A stretch of DNA of 64,000 bases from the NCBI RefSeq assembly GCF_002251775.1, contig NZ_NOXX01000215.1, forward strand, positions 31,750 to 95,749, read 5' to 3'. A program made the position numbers and the translations under genes. The notes under the pieces were generated by a model. That model saw only the letters and a program-made list of their open reading frames with translations. It made no database searches and was not told the origin of the DNA. Below, in pieces: positions 18,435 through 27,660 of this stretch (the stretch's first letter is position 1; each line of letters starts with the position of its first letter). The DNA comes from Flavobacterium aurantiibacter. GTDB taxonomy: Bacteria; Bacteroidota; Bacteroidia; Flavobacteriales; Flavobacteriaceae.

Positions 18435-20321
18435 TTATTGAGCTAAAAATAAATACGATACTATAAGACAGAATCCGATTACAAAAACGAATAAGTACAA
18501 TCCGATACTGCCGTTGTGTACTTTTCTTCCCTGATTGCTGATTTCTGCAGCAGCTTTTCCGAATCCATACACCAACGAACCTAGAGCCGTTTCCACCACA
18601 TCTCTGAAGAAACGCGCCAATAAATTAATCGGTTTTACAAAAACGCTGTCGTACAATTCGTCAACGTAGTATTTTTCAGCCAGTACTTTCGTAAATCCAG
18701 TTACTTCACTGTCTTCACCCGGAACTTCTTTGTTTGAAATGTATTTTCTGTACGCGATAAAAATTCCAACAAGCGCACCTACCGAAGCAACGGCCATCAA
18801 GATATACGCTGTTTGATCTAATGCGTGATGCTCTGGCGCACCATCTGTATGAAGCAAGGGCTCTAAAAAGTGCATCAACCAACTTGATCCTGGAATACTG
18901 ATTAATCCGCCAACGGCAGCTAGAGTTGCCAAAATAACAAGCGGTATCGTCATTAAAGCAGGACTTTCATGCAAATGACTCTTTGCGTGTTCTGTTCCTC
19001 TAAATTCACCAAAAAAGGTCAAGAACATTAAACGGAACATATAAAAAGCTGTAAGAATAGAAGCTAACGAAGCTACTGCCCAAAACGGAATGCTGTAATG
19101 GAAAGCTTCTAATAAAATTTCGTCCTTAGACCAAAAGCCTGAGAGTGGAAAAATACCTGCAATTGCTAAACTTGAGATAAGCATGGTAATGAATGTGATT
19201 GGCATTACTTTACGCAAACCACCCATTTTTCGCATGTCTTGTTCGTCGGAATTCGCGTGAATTACCGAACCTGCACCCAAGAACAAACACGCCTTAAAAA
19301 ACGCATGTGTGATTACATGAAAAACGGCAACTTCATACGCTCCAACTCCCAAGGCTAAGAACATAAGTCCTAATTGCGAAACTGTTGAATACGCCAGTAC
19401 TTTCTTGATATCATTCTGCGCTAAGCCAATCGTAGCCGCGAAAAGTGCTGTTGATACACCAACTACGGCGATAACATTCTGAATGGCCGGAACTAAATCG
19501 AATAAGAAATGCAGTCGCGTAACCATAAAGATACCTGCCGTTACCATCGTTGCTGCGTGAATTAATGCAGAAACTGGCGTCGGACCAGCCATGGCGTCGG
19601 GTAACCAAGTGTATAGTGGCAACTGTGCCGACTTTCCGCAGGCACCAATAAACAAACAAAGTGCTGCAACTGCCAACCAAGTAGAATCAACCAAACTACC
19701 TTTCGTTTGAAAAAATGTTTCCAAACCTTGATAATCGAGCGTTCCAGCTACAGTTGCTAAAATGAATATACCGATAAGTAAGCCTAAATCGCCCACACGG
19801 TTCATGATGAACGCTTTCTTTGCAGCATCGTTGTAAGCCTGATTGCTGTACCAAAATCCGATTAGCAAATACGAGCACAATCCTACACCTTCCCAACCGA
19901 TAAACAAAATTGGTAAGTTACTTCCGCTGACCAAAACGATCATAAAGAAGACAAACAAGTTCAGATACGAGAAAAACTTATAAAAATCTTTATCGTGGTG
20001 CATATAGCTGATCGAATACAAGTGAATCAGCGAACCGATACCCGTCACGAAAAGCAACCACAATAAACTCAATTGATCGAATTGAAAAGAAAAATCAACA
20101 CTAAAATTTTGGAATGTCAACCAGTGAAATAAATCAGCTTTCGTATCCGCGCCAGGCTCCAAACCCAGAAACAGCAACAACGTACAAACAAAACTAATAA
20201 CAATAGCTAAAGTTCCGATAGCACCTGAAGCACCTTTTCCGAGTTGCTTCCCTAAAAAAGTATTGATTAAAAAGCCACCTAACGGAGCTAATAACAGCAG
20301 TAAAATAATCGATAAATCCAT
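18435..20321 (-). CDS. nuoL: NADH-quinone oxidoreductase subunit L
   Basis: The 628-residue distal antiporter-like subunit. FIGWEGVGLCSYLLIGFWY, KSAQLPLYTWLPDAMAGPTP and VSALIHAATMVTAGIFM are the family core, and the long amphipathic C-terminal region typical of NuoL follows. It starts 3 bp after nuoK. Confidence 0.97.
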   Translation of the reverse strand: MDLSIILLLLLAPLGGFLINTFLGKQLGKGASGAIGTLAIVISFVCTLLLFLGLEPGADTKADLFHWLTFQNFSVDFSFQFDQLSLLWLLFVTGIGSLIHLYSISYMHHDKDFYKFFSYLNLFVFFMIVLVSGSNLPILFIGWEGVGLCSYLLIGFWYSNQAYNDAAKKAFIMNRVGDLGLLIGIFILATVAGTLDYQGLETFFQTKGSLVDSTWLAVAALCLFIGACGKSAQLPLYTWLPDAMAGPTPVSALIHAATMVTAGIFMVTRLHFLFDLVPAIQNVIAVVGVSTALFAATIGLAQNDIKKVLAYSTVSQLGLMFLALGVGAYEVAVFHVITHAFFKACLFLGAGSVIHANSDEQDMRKMGGLRKVMPITFITMLISSLAIAGIFPLSGFWSKDEILLEAFHYSIPFWAVASLASILTAFYMFRLMFLTFFGEFRGTEHAKSHLHESPALMTIPLVILATLAAVGGLISIPGSSWLMHFLEPLLHTDGAPEHHALDQTAYILMAVASVGALVGIFIAYRKYISNKEVPGEDSEVTGFTKVLAEKYYVDELYDSVFVKPINLLARFFRDVVETALGSLVYGFGKAAAEISNQGRKVHNGSIGLYLFVFVIGFCLIVSYLFLAQ

Positions 20322-20324
20322 TAG

Positions 20325-20645
20325 TTATCCTCTAAGCTTTTTAAGATTTGACACATCAATCGACCCGATATTTCTGAAAATAGAAACCAAAATAGCCAAA
20401 CCAACAGCTACTTCGGCTGCAGCTACAGCCATCGAGAAAAATACAAATACTTGTCCTTGTGCATCTTCATGGTACGTCGAAAACGCAACAAAAAGAAGGT
20501 TCACTGCATTGAGCATGATTTCAATAGACATCAATACAATAATCGCGTTTCGACGATAGAGCACACCGAAAACTCCGATGCAGAACAACAACACCGACAA
20601 AAAGATGTAATTGTTAATTCCAACTTGATTTAAAACGTCCTGCAT
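20325..20645 (-). CDS. nuoK: NADH-quinone oxidoreductase subunit K
   Basis: A 106-residue subunit with three membrane helices, [19 protein letters not shown] carrying the conserved Glu of helix 2. Normal family length. Its start overlaps the nuoJ stop by 1 bp. Confidence 0.96.
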   Translation of the reverse strand: MQDVLNQVGINNYIFLSVLLFCIGVFGVLYRRNAIIVLMSIEIMLNAVNLLFVAFSTYHEDAQGQVFVFFSMAVAAAEVAVGLAILVSIFRNIGSIDVSNLKKLRG

Positions 20646-21166
20646 TATAGTTGTACTTTTTCTTTTTTAGACAATAAAACAGTTCCAATCATCGCTACAA
20701 GAAGTAATATCGATGCAAATTCAAACGGCACCATATAACCTTCTTCGCCATCAAGTAAAACTTGACCTAATACTTTAATCGATTGATAATCAATTCCACT
20801 AGCCGGAACCACATCGGCAACGGGTTGCGAATTCACAAAAATCGTTAGCATTATTAAACACATGCAGCAAAAAACCACCACAGCGCCCAAACGGGTAATG
20901 CGCGGTTTGTGCACCTCGTCTTCTTTGTTCAGATTCATAAGCATGATCGTAAACAGAAGCAAAATCATAATGGCGCCGGAATACACGATAATGTGAACGA
21001 TAGCTAAAAATTGTGCGTTGAGTAGCAGATAATGACCAGCGATTGTAAAGAAACAAATCACCAAATAAATAGCCGAGTGAATCGGATTTCTGCTGTAAAT
21101 CGTTAAAAACGCTGTAGCAAGCGTAATTGCCGATAAAATGTAAAAAGTGAGTAGTACTGCCGACAT
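20645..21166 (-). CDS. nuoJ: NADH-quinone oxidoreductase subunit J
   Basis: A 173-residue, five-helix membrane subunit with the family block [18 protein letters not shown] and [17 protein letters not shown]. The reading frames on both sides overlap by 1 bp. Confidence 0.95.
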   Translation of the reverse strand: MSAVLLTFYILSAITLATAFLTIYSRNPIHSAIYLVICFFTIAGHYLLLNAQFLAIVHIIVYSGAIMILLLFTIMLMNLNKEDEVHKPRITRLGAVVVFCCMCLIMLTIFVNSQPVADVVPASGIDYQSIKVLGQVLLDGEEGYMVPFEFASILLLVAMIGTVLLSKKEKVQL

Positions 21167-21711
21167 TAACGTGTCATTTGAGATTGAGCATTAATCATTG
21201 CCTGAGTTAAAGGCATTACCAAACGGTCTTTTCCAAAGATAAAGTCTTCACGACCGTACATCGCTGGAACCAACTGCTTAGATTCTGTGAGATAAATTGC
21301 GTCTTTCGGACAGGCTTCTTCGCACAATCCACAAAAAATGCAACGCAACATATTAATTTCGTAAACCGAAGCATACTTTTCCTCGCGATACAAATGCTTT
21401 TCTTCAGGCTTGCGCTCGGCTGCAGTCATCGTAATCGCTTCAGCCGGACAAGACAAAGCGCATAAACCACAAGCCGTGCAGTTTTCACGACCCAATTCAT
21501 CGCGCTTTAATTGATGCTGACCCCGATACACATCGCTGCGCTCACGCACTTGCTCTGGATATTTGATGGTAACTTTTCGCTTAAATAAGTGCCTGATTGT
21601 GATAAACAATCCCTTAATAATCGCAACTAAATAAAGGCCTTCCCAAAAATTCATCTTTTTGTTCACCACCTCTTTTTTGCGTCCCGATAATGAAATCGTT
21701 TCTATTGCCAT
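21166..21711 (-). CDS. nuoI: NADH-quinone oxidoreductase subunit I (two [4Fe-4S] ferredoxin-like)
   Basis: A 181-residue peripheral subunit that carries clusters N6a and N6b. CTACGLCALSCP and CIFCGLCEEACP are the two CxxCxxCxxxCP motifs. It is separated from nuoH by a 260-bp gap, the only large gap in the operon besides the inserted genes. Confidence 0.96.
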   Translation of the reverse strand: MAIETISLSGRKKEVVNKKMNFWEGLYLVAIIKGLFITIRHLFKRKVTIKYPEQVRERSDVYRGQHQLKRDELGRENCTACGLCALSCPAEAITMTAAERKPEEKHLYREEKYASVYEINMLRCIFCGLCEEACPKDAIYLTESKQLVPAMYGREDFIFGKDRLVMPLTQAMINAQSQMTR

Positions 21712-21971
21712 CTCTAATTTACTTTTTCGTTTTTATAGACTCTATCTGTCTCAGTATTTTAAACAAGGTGTCCCGATTACTTTCGGAACTAAATCCTTTT
21801 CAAATCTCGTTTCTAGTTTCTCTCCCGATAGCCGTCGGGGCTCGTTTCTCGCTTCTCAAAACTATTCTATTTTTTTGAAGCTATTCCCGCTATCCGCTGT
21901 ATCTTTTTTATTCCACGAGGCTTCATAAAAAAGGATGCCGCTCCTATCGGGGCTAGGGCAATCGTTACCGA
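21712..21971. repeat. Intergenic gap in nuo with GC/AT hairpin element, family 1
   Basis: This 260-bp non-coding stretch between nuoI and nuoH includes, on the + strand, GAAGCTATTCCCGCTATCCG (from 21877), a perfect inverted repeat CTTTTTTAT (21903-21911) / ATAAAAAAG (21925-21933), and GGATGCCGCTCCTATCGGGG. The same order (TTCCC, hairpin, GATGCCGCT or its variant) occurs after 34525, 56315 and 63267. A shorter hairpin, CCCGA/TCGGG, lies near 21824-21840. No gene is supported. It must be transcribed through for the downstream nuo genes (I to N). Confidence 0.6.
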
Positions 21972-23024
21972 CTAAAATCCTAACGCCTCTAAAATTTCGC
22001 TCTTCAATACAAATGCACCCGTCAAAAATATGTTCACAATTGCCAACGGAATCAATATTTTCCAACCTAAACGCATCAACTGATCGTAACGAAAACGCGG
22101 AATCGTCCATCTTACCCACATAAAGAAGAAGATGAAGAAACATATTTTCGCAAATAAAACAACAATTCCTAAAATATTAGCCGGATTTACACCCCAGTTG
22201 TTAACCACCCATTCCATACCGGGATAGTTGTATCCACCAAAGTACAGGGTCGCCAAAATTGTCGATGAAATAAACATACTCGCGTACTCAGCAAAGAGAT
22301 AGAATCCCATACGCATAGACGAATACTCGGTGTGATAACCACCAATTAACTCGGCTTCACATTCCGCTAAATCGAAAGGCGTACGATTGGTTTCTGCGAA
22401 AGAGCAAACCAAGAAAATCACAAAACCAATCGGCTGGTAAAACACGTTCCACTGCATGCCCGGCTGCTGCGCCACGATTTCGCGTAAGCTCAACGAACCA
22501 CTCATCATTAACAGAGCAATAATGGCCAATCCCATTGCAATTTCATACGAAATCATTTGGCTGGCCGCACGCATGGCGCTCATCAACGAAAATTTGTTGT
22601 TCGATGCCCAACCGCCAATCATGATTCCATAAACACCAACAGATAAAACGCCAAAGATGTACAATAAAGCCACATCGATGTCGGTTGCTTGCAAAATCAC
22701 GGTTCTTCCAAACATTTCCAACTTATCACCCCACGGAATCACGGCGCTAGTCATTAAAGCTACGCTCATCGAAATTCCCGGGCCTACGATAAATAAAAAC
22801 TTATTTGGCGTATCTGGTAAAAATTCTTCTTTACTAAACAATTTCAAACCGTCGGCAAGTGGCTGTAAAATACCGCCTTTTCCCGCGCGGTTCGGACCAA
22901 TACGATCCTGTAACCAAGCAGCAACTTTACGTTCCGCTAAAGTCGAATACATAGCCATAAGCATCGTAATCGCGAAAATGACTACAATGAAAATGCTCTT
23001 TTCTATAATGATTGCACTATCCAT
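21972..23024 (-). CDS. nuoH: NADH-quinone oxidoreductase subunit H
   Basis: A 350-residue membrane subunit that forms much of the quinone-binding pocket. Visible family blocks are LAERKVAAWLQDRIGPNRAG, AADGLKL-type QPLADGLKLF, and FAETNRTPFDLAECEAELI. It lies 3 bp after nuoG. Complete and of normal length. Confidence 0.97.
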   Translation of the reverse strand: MDSAIIIEKSIFIVVIFAITMLMAMYSTLAERKVAAWLQDRIGPNRAGKGGILQPLADGLKLFSKEEFLPDTPNKFLFIVGPGISMSVALMTSAVIPWGDKLEMFGRTVILQATDIDVALLYIFGVLSVGVYGIMIGGWASNNKFSLMSAMRAASQMISYEIAMGLAIIALLMMSGSLSLREIVAQQPGMQWNVFYQPIGFVIFLVCSFAETNRTPFDLAECEAELIGGYHTEYSSMRMGFYLFAEYASMFISSTILATLYFGGYNYPGMEWVVNNWGVNPANILGIVVLFAKICFFIFFFMWVRWTIPRFRYDQLMRLGWKILIPLAIVNIFLTGAFVLKSEILEALGF

Positions 23025-23027
23025 AGA

Positions 23028-24071
23028 CTACAGGTTTCCTTTTAAAAACGTTTCTTGCTCTTCCGGCTTCAAAGGTACACTCGTCATCGAAATTTTCTTG
23101 CGATCTTGGTCGCGACCTTTCAAAATATTTTTTTCGGTTGCAATTACTACTTTGTCCAACGGACGTGTATAGTTATTTTGGTTGATAACCGAATCTTTTT
23201 CAAACTTGCGTGGACCTTCAATCACCCAATCCGCAACGTTTTTGTGCTCAAAACGACATTCGTTGCAAATAAATTCTTCCACTTCGTGATATTCGTCTTT
23301 ACGACCCGTTACACGCTGAATTTCGTTTCCAAACATCCAAACAGTAACTTTTCCGCAACACTTATCGCAATCGCGGTGTGCATTAAACGGCTTGTTAAAC
23401 CAAACGCGCGATTTAAAACGGAAGGTTTTGTCGGTAAGTGCACCAACTGGGCAAACATCGATCATGTTTCCAGAAAACTCATTGTCGATTGCTTTTGAGA
23501 TGCAAGTCGAAATATTAGAGTGATCACCGCGATCGAGTACGCCGTGTACGCGATTATCAGTAAGCTGATCGGCTACCATCACACAACGGTAGCACAAAAT
23601 ACAGCGATTCATGTGCAATTGGATATTCGGTCCGATGTCTTCGGGTTCGAACGTGCGTTTTTCTTCGATAAAGCGCGTCTGGCTCTTACCGTGCTTGAAA
23701 CTTAGATTTTGCAAGTCGCACTCACCGGCTTGGTCGCAAATCGGACAATCTAACGGGTGATTGATCAATAAAAATTCGGTAACCGACTTACGGGCGTCTT
23801 GCACGCGTTGCGAACTGGCGCTGTTCACTTCCATCCCGTCCATACAACCGGTAACGCACGAAGCCATAAGTTTTGGCATCGGACGTGGGTCGGCATCTGA
23901 ACCTTTACTCACTTCTACCAAACAGCAACGACATTTTCCGCCGCTTCCTTTTAGTTTCGAATAGTAGCACATTGCCGGCGGAACGCTTTCGCCTCCCAAC
24001 ATTCTTGCAGCTTGCAAGATGGTTGTTCCCGGTTCTACTTCAATCGGTTGCCCGTCTATTGTTACTTTCAT
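23028..24071 (-). CDS. nuoG: NADH-quinone oxidoreductase subunit G, short Bacteroidetes form
   Basis: A 347-residue protein, far shorter than the roughly 900-residue E. coli NuoG because the large molybdopterin-like domain is absent. The N-terminal [2Fe-2S] domain (CYYSKLKGSGGKCRCC), the His-Cys cluster block (HPLDCPICDQAGECDLQ), the ferredoxin-like part (CILCYRC...CPVGAL) and a further Cys cluster (CDKCCGK...ICNEC) are all present. This short form is common in Bacteroidetes. It begins 5 bp after the inserted TOPRIM-like gene. Confidence 0.95.
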   Translation of the reverse strand: MKVTIDGQPIEVEPGTTILQAARMLGGESVPPAMCYYSKLKGSGGKCRCCLVEVSKGSDADPRPMPKLMASCVTGCMDGMEVNSASSQRVQDARKSVTEFLLINHPLDCPICDQAGECDLQNLSFKHGKSQTRFIEEKRTFEPEDIGPNIQLHMNRCILCYRCVMVADQLTDNRVHGVLDRGDHSNISTCISKAIDNEFSGNMIDVCPVGALTDKTFRFKSRVWFNKPFNAHRDCDKCCGKVTVWMFGNEIQRVTGRKDEYHEVEEFICNECRFEHKNVADWVIEGPRKFEKDSVINQNNYTRPLDKVVIATEKNILKGRDQDRKKISMTSVPLKPEEQETFLKGNL

Positions 24072-24076
24072 TAATC

Positions 24077-24607
24077 TTATATTTTAACGAACTCTTTTAT
24101 TTCAAACTCAAACTTCTTTTCAAGCAAATACTCGATTTGCAACTTAACTTTTAAAACGTGATTGTCAAAGCTTGCATGTTCTTCTAAAACATAATCAATT
24201 AGCTCTGCAAATCTACTATCATTTTCAGGAGTAACCGACTTTGATTTCTGCATAAACTCCTCAAAACTTTCAAATTCAAAAGCGCTCACATCTTTATTTC
24301 GCTTTATCAAAAAACTATTAATCCAATGCTCAAATTGTCTCGGACCAATCAAAAACAAAAACTGAAATTTCTCTTCTCTTTTAAAACAACGTGAATTGGC
24401 ATCTTTATAAATTTCTTTAAAATCAGCTGGAATCCTCTTGTTTTTATCTTCATCTATAATTCCAATTCTAAAACTATCTTTACTCCTTTGTACAATTCCT
24501 TTTATGACTTCACTTTCATTTTTCTCCTTTCGAATCAAGCCTTTATTTCCTAGCAGTTTTGCGAAGAAATAACGATCGGCGTTGCATTCTACTCCAATAA
24601 CAGCCAT
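24077..24607 (-). CDS. Small TOPRIM-like protein, partner of the AAA ATPase
   Basis: This 176-residue protein is not a complex I subunit. The N-terminus MAVIGVECNADRYFFAKLLG resembles the start of TOPRIM-type domains (a conserved Glu after a hydrophobic strand, then a helix). FRIGIIDEDKNK (about residues 46-57) resembles the DxD metal-binding strand. The rest is charged and helical, with GPRQFEHWINSFL in the middle. It is 3 bp downstream of the AAA ATPase gene and 5 bp upstream of nuoG. By analogy with OLD-type and PARIS-type systems, where an ABC/AAA15 ATPase acts with a TOPRIM nuclease, it may be the effector. The fold is inferred by eye, with no database match. One 60-bp line (24361-24420) is 25% G+C by count, against 47% in a nuoF line (26461-26520). 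Confidence 0.5.
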   Translation of the reverse strand: MAVIGVECNADRYFFAKLLGNKGLIRKEKNESEVIKGIVQRSKDSFRIGIIDEDKNKRIPADFKEIYKDANSRCFKREEKFQFLFLIGPRQFEHWINSFLIKRNKDVSAFEFESFEEFMQKSKSVTPENDSRFAELIDYVLEEHASFDNHVLKVKLQIEYLLEKKFEFEIKEFVKI

Positions 24608-24610
24608 TTC

Positions 24611-25636
24611 TTAATTGTTTTCCCACAACTGGTCAAAATTAAAAAATGCATTCATCCCAAGCTCGTAAACGTCCTCGTTGTTTTCTCGCTTCATCAGCTT
24701 AACCTGTGTTTCGCCTTGAACGTTGTTAACTAGATATATGTTTGTCTTGGCTTTACTGTCGTCGTCTCGAAGAAATTCTTGAATGATAAAATCGCTATGT
24801 GTTACAATAAAAAACTGATTTTTATTTTTATCGTATTTTACTGCGTTTGTAAACTCTTGAATATAAGGCTCAAAACAGTGCGCTTCGGGTTCTTCAAATA
24901 ATAAGACCGATTCATCATTACTTATTATTGCAGCTTTGTAAAAAATTAATCTCTGCAAAGTGTCTGCAATCATATTATACGAAAGGGTAAATACGGTGCC
25001 ATCATTATACTCTTTAAAAATCTTTAAATCGTTGGTACTTTTTTCAATTAAAAATTTTAAATCGTTTTGCTTAAAGAGTAGATTTACTTGTGCCCTTAGC
25101 TCCGGAACAGAAGCGATAATTCTTCCAATATTTTTCCCAGAAGGAAACTCTAAGCTATCTTTATTCGAAACTTTGTTACTACTAACGTATCCACTAAAAT
25201 TATATTTCTTAACGCGATTCCTCGTAGTAAAATCTTTTTTAATTTTTACCTCAGAATTTCGATCATTCTCCTCATTATAAGAATCAAAAATAATCGACCT
25301 TATTGGATCTCCGCTATCAAGAGTCTTGTAATGAAGAAAAAGCTCTCCATAGCTGAACGTTGACTTTATGGAACTTGAATCGAGTTCGACAATAGCTTCT
25401 CGACCAGTATCTCCCTCAAAAAATAATTCTTGATAATTATTTTGGCGGACGAAATCAGCTAAATGAACGTCGTTTCTATCCAGTGAGAACATCCCGTATA
25501 ACCCCAACGCCTCCAACAAATTACTCTTTCCGGCATTTGGCTTTCCAATAAACACGTTAATTACATTACAATCCTCAATCGATGCTTGACGTATCGATTT
25601 AAAATTGCTGATATTTATGTTATTAATGTGTTTCAA
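24611..25636 (-). CDS. AAA (AAA15/21, OLD-like) ATPase inserted in the nuo operon
   Basis: A 341-residue SMC/ABC-like ATPase of the AAA15/AAA21 kind. The N-terminal INNINISNFKSIRQASIED is typical of RecF/OLD proteins. The Walker A is GKPNAGKS (31-38), followed by NLLEALG. Walker B is SVLLFEEPEAHCFEP, and the H-loop is FFIVTHSDFIIQEF. There is no fused TOPRIM domain, but the next gene, 3 bp away, could supply one. It starts 21 bp after the nuoF stop. Such ATPase plus small partner pairs are common in phage-defence and mobile contexts. Function here is inferred from family only. The gene looks AT-rich next to nuoF. Confidence 0.85.
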   Translation of the reverse strand: MKHINNINISNFKSIRQASIEDCNVINVFIGKPNAGKSNLLEALGLYGMFSLDRNDVHLADFVRQNNYQELFFEGDTGREAIVELDSSSIKSTFSYGELFLHYKTLDSGDPIRSIIFDSYNEENDRNSEVKIKKDFTTRNRVKKYNFSGYVSSNKVSNKDSLEFPSGKNIGRIIASVPELRAQVNLLFKQNDLKFLIEKSTNDLKIFKEYNDGTVFTLSYNMIADTLQRLIFYKAAIISNDESVLLFEEPEAHCFEPYIQEFTNAVKYDKNKNQFFIVTHSDFIIQEFLRDDDSKAKTNIYLVNNVQGETQVKLMKRENNEDVYELGMNAFFNFDQLWENN

Positions 25637-25657
25637 GGTTTTATAAATTCTGGTAAT

Positions 25658-27025
25658 TTAAACTCCTACTCCAGCCACTAAATGTTTCACCTTTTCAAAC
25701 GGCTCTGCTACAAAATGGTCGCGATTTTTTATTTTTTCAGGGAAACGAACATGGTATTCAAATTCATCTCTAAAATGACGAATGGCAGCAGCAACCGGCC
25801 ATGCAGCGGCGTCGCCTAACGGACAAATCGTATTTCCTTCGATTTTCGATTGAATATCCCACAACAAATCAATGTCTTCTTCGCGACCCATTCCGTTTTC
25901 AATACGGTACAATACTTTCTCCAACCAACCTGTTCCTTCGCGGCAAGGCGAACATTGTCCGCAGCTTTCATGGTGGTAAAAACGTGCAAAATTCCACGTG
26001 TTGCGAACAATACACGCGCGATCGTCGTACACGATAAATCCGCCCGAACCCAGCATTGAACCGGTAGCAAATCCGCCATCGCTCAAGCTTTCGTAAGTCA
26101 TTAAACGATCTTCACCGTTTGCTGTTTTGTATATTAAATTCGCGGGTAAAATCGGCACAGAACTTCCACCGGGCACAAACGCCTTCAACGGACGATCGGT
26201 GCTCATTCCACCTAAATATTCATCGGAGTTCATGAATTCATAAACCGACAAACCTAACTCTATTTCGTAAACACCTGGATTCTTAATGTTTCCAGATGCC
26301 GATATTAATTTTGTACCTGTTGAGCGTCCGATACCAATTTTAGCGTAATCGGCACCGCTGTTGTTCACAATCCACGGCACTGCCGCAATCGTTTCCACGT
26401 TATTTACCACAGTTGGATTAGCCCACAGACCCGATACAGCTGGAAACGGTGGCTTAATACGCGGATTTCCACGCTTGCCTTCCAACGATTCAATCAATGC
26501 AGTTTCCTCACCACAAATGTACGCGCCGGCACCACAGTGCACGTGTAACTCTAAGTCGTAACCCGAACCTAGGATGTTCTTTCCGAGAAATCCTGCAGCT
26601 TTAGCTTCGGCAATAGCACGTTCCAAGATTTTGTACACCCACATATACTCACCACGGATGTAGATGTAGGATAAATTCGCGCCAAGTGCATAGGAAGAGG
26701 TAATCATTCCCTCGATCAGCAAATGCGGAATGTACTCCATCAAAAAGCGGTCTTTGAAAGTTCCTGGCTCCGACTCGTCGGCGTTGCAAACCAAGTGCCT
26801 TGGCTTACCACTTTTTTTATCGATAAAGCTCCACTTCATTCCAGCTGGGAAACCTGCGCCTCCACGTCCGCGCAAACCCGACGTTTTCACTTCTTCCACA
26901 ACCTCGTCCGGCGTCATATTCTTGAGTGCCTTTTCTACGGAAGCATATCCTCCCTCCCGACGGTACACCTCGAATGTCTTGATTCCAGGAACATTTATTT
27001 TATCTAGTAATATTTTTTGTGCCAT
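25658..27025 (-). CDS. nuoF: NADH-quinone oxidoreductase subunit F (NADH/FMN-binding)
   Basis: A 455-residue subunit that takes electrons from NADH onto FMN. GLRGRGGAGFPAGMKW is the NADH-binding loop, GAGAYICGEETALIESLEG the FMN-binding part, and ESCGQCSPCREGT plus a later Cys bind cluster N3. It lies between the two inserted gene pairs: 4 bp after the HEPN remnant and 21 bp before the AAA ATPase gene. The protein itself appears intact. Confidence 0.97.
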   Translation of the reverse strand: MAQKILLDKINVPGIKTFEVYRREGGYASVEKALKNMTPDEVVEEVKTSGLRGRGGAGFPAGMKWSFIDKKSGKPRHLVCNADESEPGTFKDRFLMEYIPHLLIEGMITSSYALGANLSYIYIRGEYMWVYKILERAIAEAKAAGFLGKNILGSGYDLELHVHCGAGAYICGEETALIESLEGKRGNPRIKPPFPAVSGLWANPTVVNNVETIAAVPWIVNNSGADYAKIGIGRSTGTKLISASGNIKNPGVYEIELGLSVYEFMNSDEYLGGMSTDRPLKAFVPGGSSVPILPANLIYKTANGEDRLMTYESLSDGGFATGSMLGSGGFIVYDDRACIVRNTWNFARFYHHESCGQCSPCREGTGWLEKVLYRIENGMGREEDIDLLWDIQSKIEGNTICPLGDAAAWPVAAAIRHFRDEFEYHVRFPEKIKNRDHFVAEPFEKVKHLVAGVGV

Positions 27026-27029
27026 AGTA

Positions 27030-27377
27030 TTATAAACTACTTTTTATAACAAGAATATCTTTTTTTAATGGTACGATCTCTTTCGTTACAATTTGATATA
27101 TAATCGATTCATCTACTCGAAAGTATTCATGCGAAATCATATTTCTTGTCGCAATAATCTTTCTCCAAGGAGCCGATGTTTCGCTGCCGTAAAGCAATTC
27201 CTCAGAAATATGATTGGTAGCTTCACCAATTATTTCCAGCAATCTTTCGACGGCTAACTTTTTTTCTTAGTTGGAGCAAAAGTCTTCGAAAGAAACATTC
27301 TTCATAATCATCTCTATCTTTTCAATTGCTTCCAAAATATGAAATATTCGGACCTTATCTCCAAGATTACGCTTCAT
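27030..27377 (-). pseudogene. HEPN (HepT/DUF86) toxin-like gene broken by an in-frame TAA
   Basis: From the ATG at 27377 the frame reads MKRNLGDKVRIFHILEAIEK and on to FEDFCSN, then meets TAA (27267-27269, codon 37), and continues in the same frame as EKKLAVERLLEIIGEATNHI to the true stop at 27030. Together this is a 115-residue DUF86/HepT protein of normal length. The RNase motif Rx4HxY (RNMISHEY) lies after the stop. The family pairs with an MNT nucleotidyltransferase that modifies the Tyr. The start overlaps the partner gene by 11 bp. The break is a single nonsense codon with no frameshift, so it may be a recent mutation, a sequencing error or a read-through site. Restart downstream would lack the first helices. 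Confidence 0.85.
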
Positions 27378-27660
27378 AAATCAATACTTTGTCGCTATCT
27401 ATCTCTTGCTCGATTAATGGAGAAACATACTTGGCAGAAACAAAATCAACATTCTTATTCAATAATTCTTTAATTTCTTCCCACCATCCAACGTAATTCC
27501 AACCTATATGCTTTGAATAATCCCAATCGATAAGTAAATCAATATCACTATTTTCATCTGCCTCGCCTCGTGCGTACGATCCAAACAAATATACTTTATG
27601 TACCGGTTTATCCCGGAAGAAAGTTCGTATTTGTTCAACTTGAGAGGCTGACAATTGCAT
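27367..27660 (-). CDS. MNT-type minimal nucleotidyltransferase (MntA antitoxin)
   Basis: A 97-residue protein with the nucleotidyltransferase signature GSx10DxD: FGSYARGEADENSDIDLLID, with G27-S28 and D39/D41. In characterised HEPN-MNT modules this enzyme adds AMP to the HEPN toxin's Tyr and silences it. The start codon overlaps the nuoE stop by 1 bp (TAATG), so it is translated in the nuo operon. The stop region overlaps the HEPN start by 11 bp. The antitoxin looks intact while the toxin gene carries a stop. Confidence 0.9.
   Translation of the reverse strand: MQLSASQVEQIRTFFRDKPVHKVYLFGSYARGEADENSDIDLLIDWDYSKHIGWNYVGWWEEIKELLNKNVDFVSAKYVSPLIEQEIDSDKVLIYEA

Noticed and set aside
22657..23172. 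171-codon frame on the + strand over nuoH and nuoG
   Set aside because: Antisense shadow of conserved complex I genes.
24897..25300. 106-codon frame antisense to the AAA ATPase
   Set aside because: Shadow frame; the minus-strand protein has complete Walker A, Walker B and H-loop motifs.
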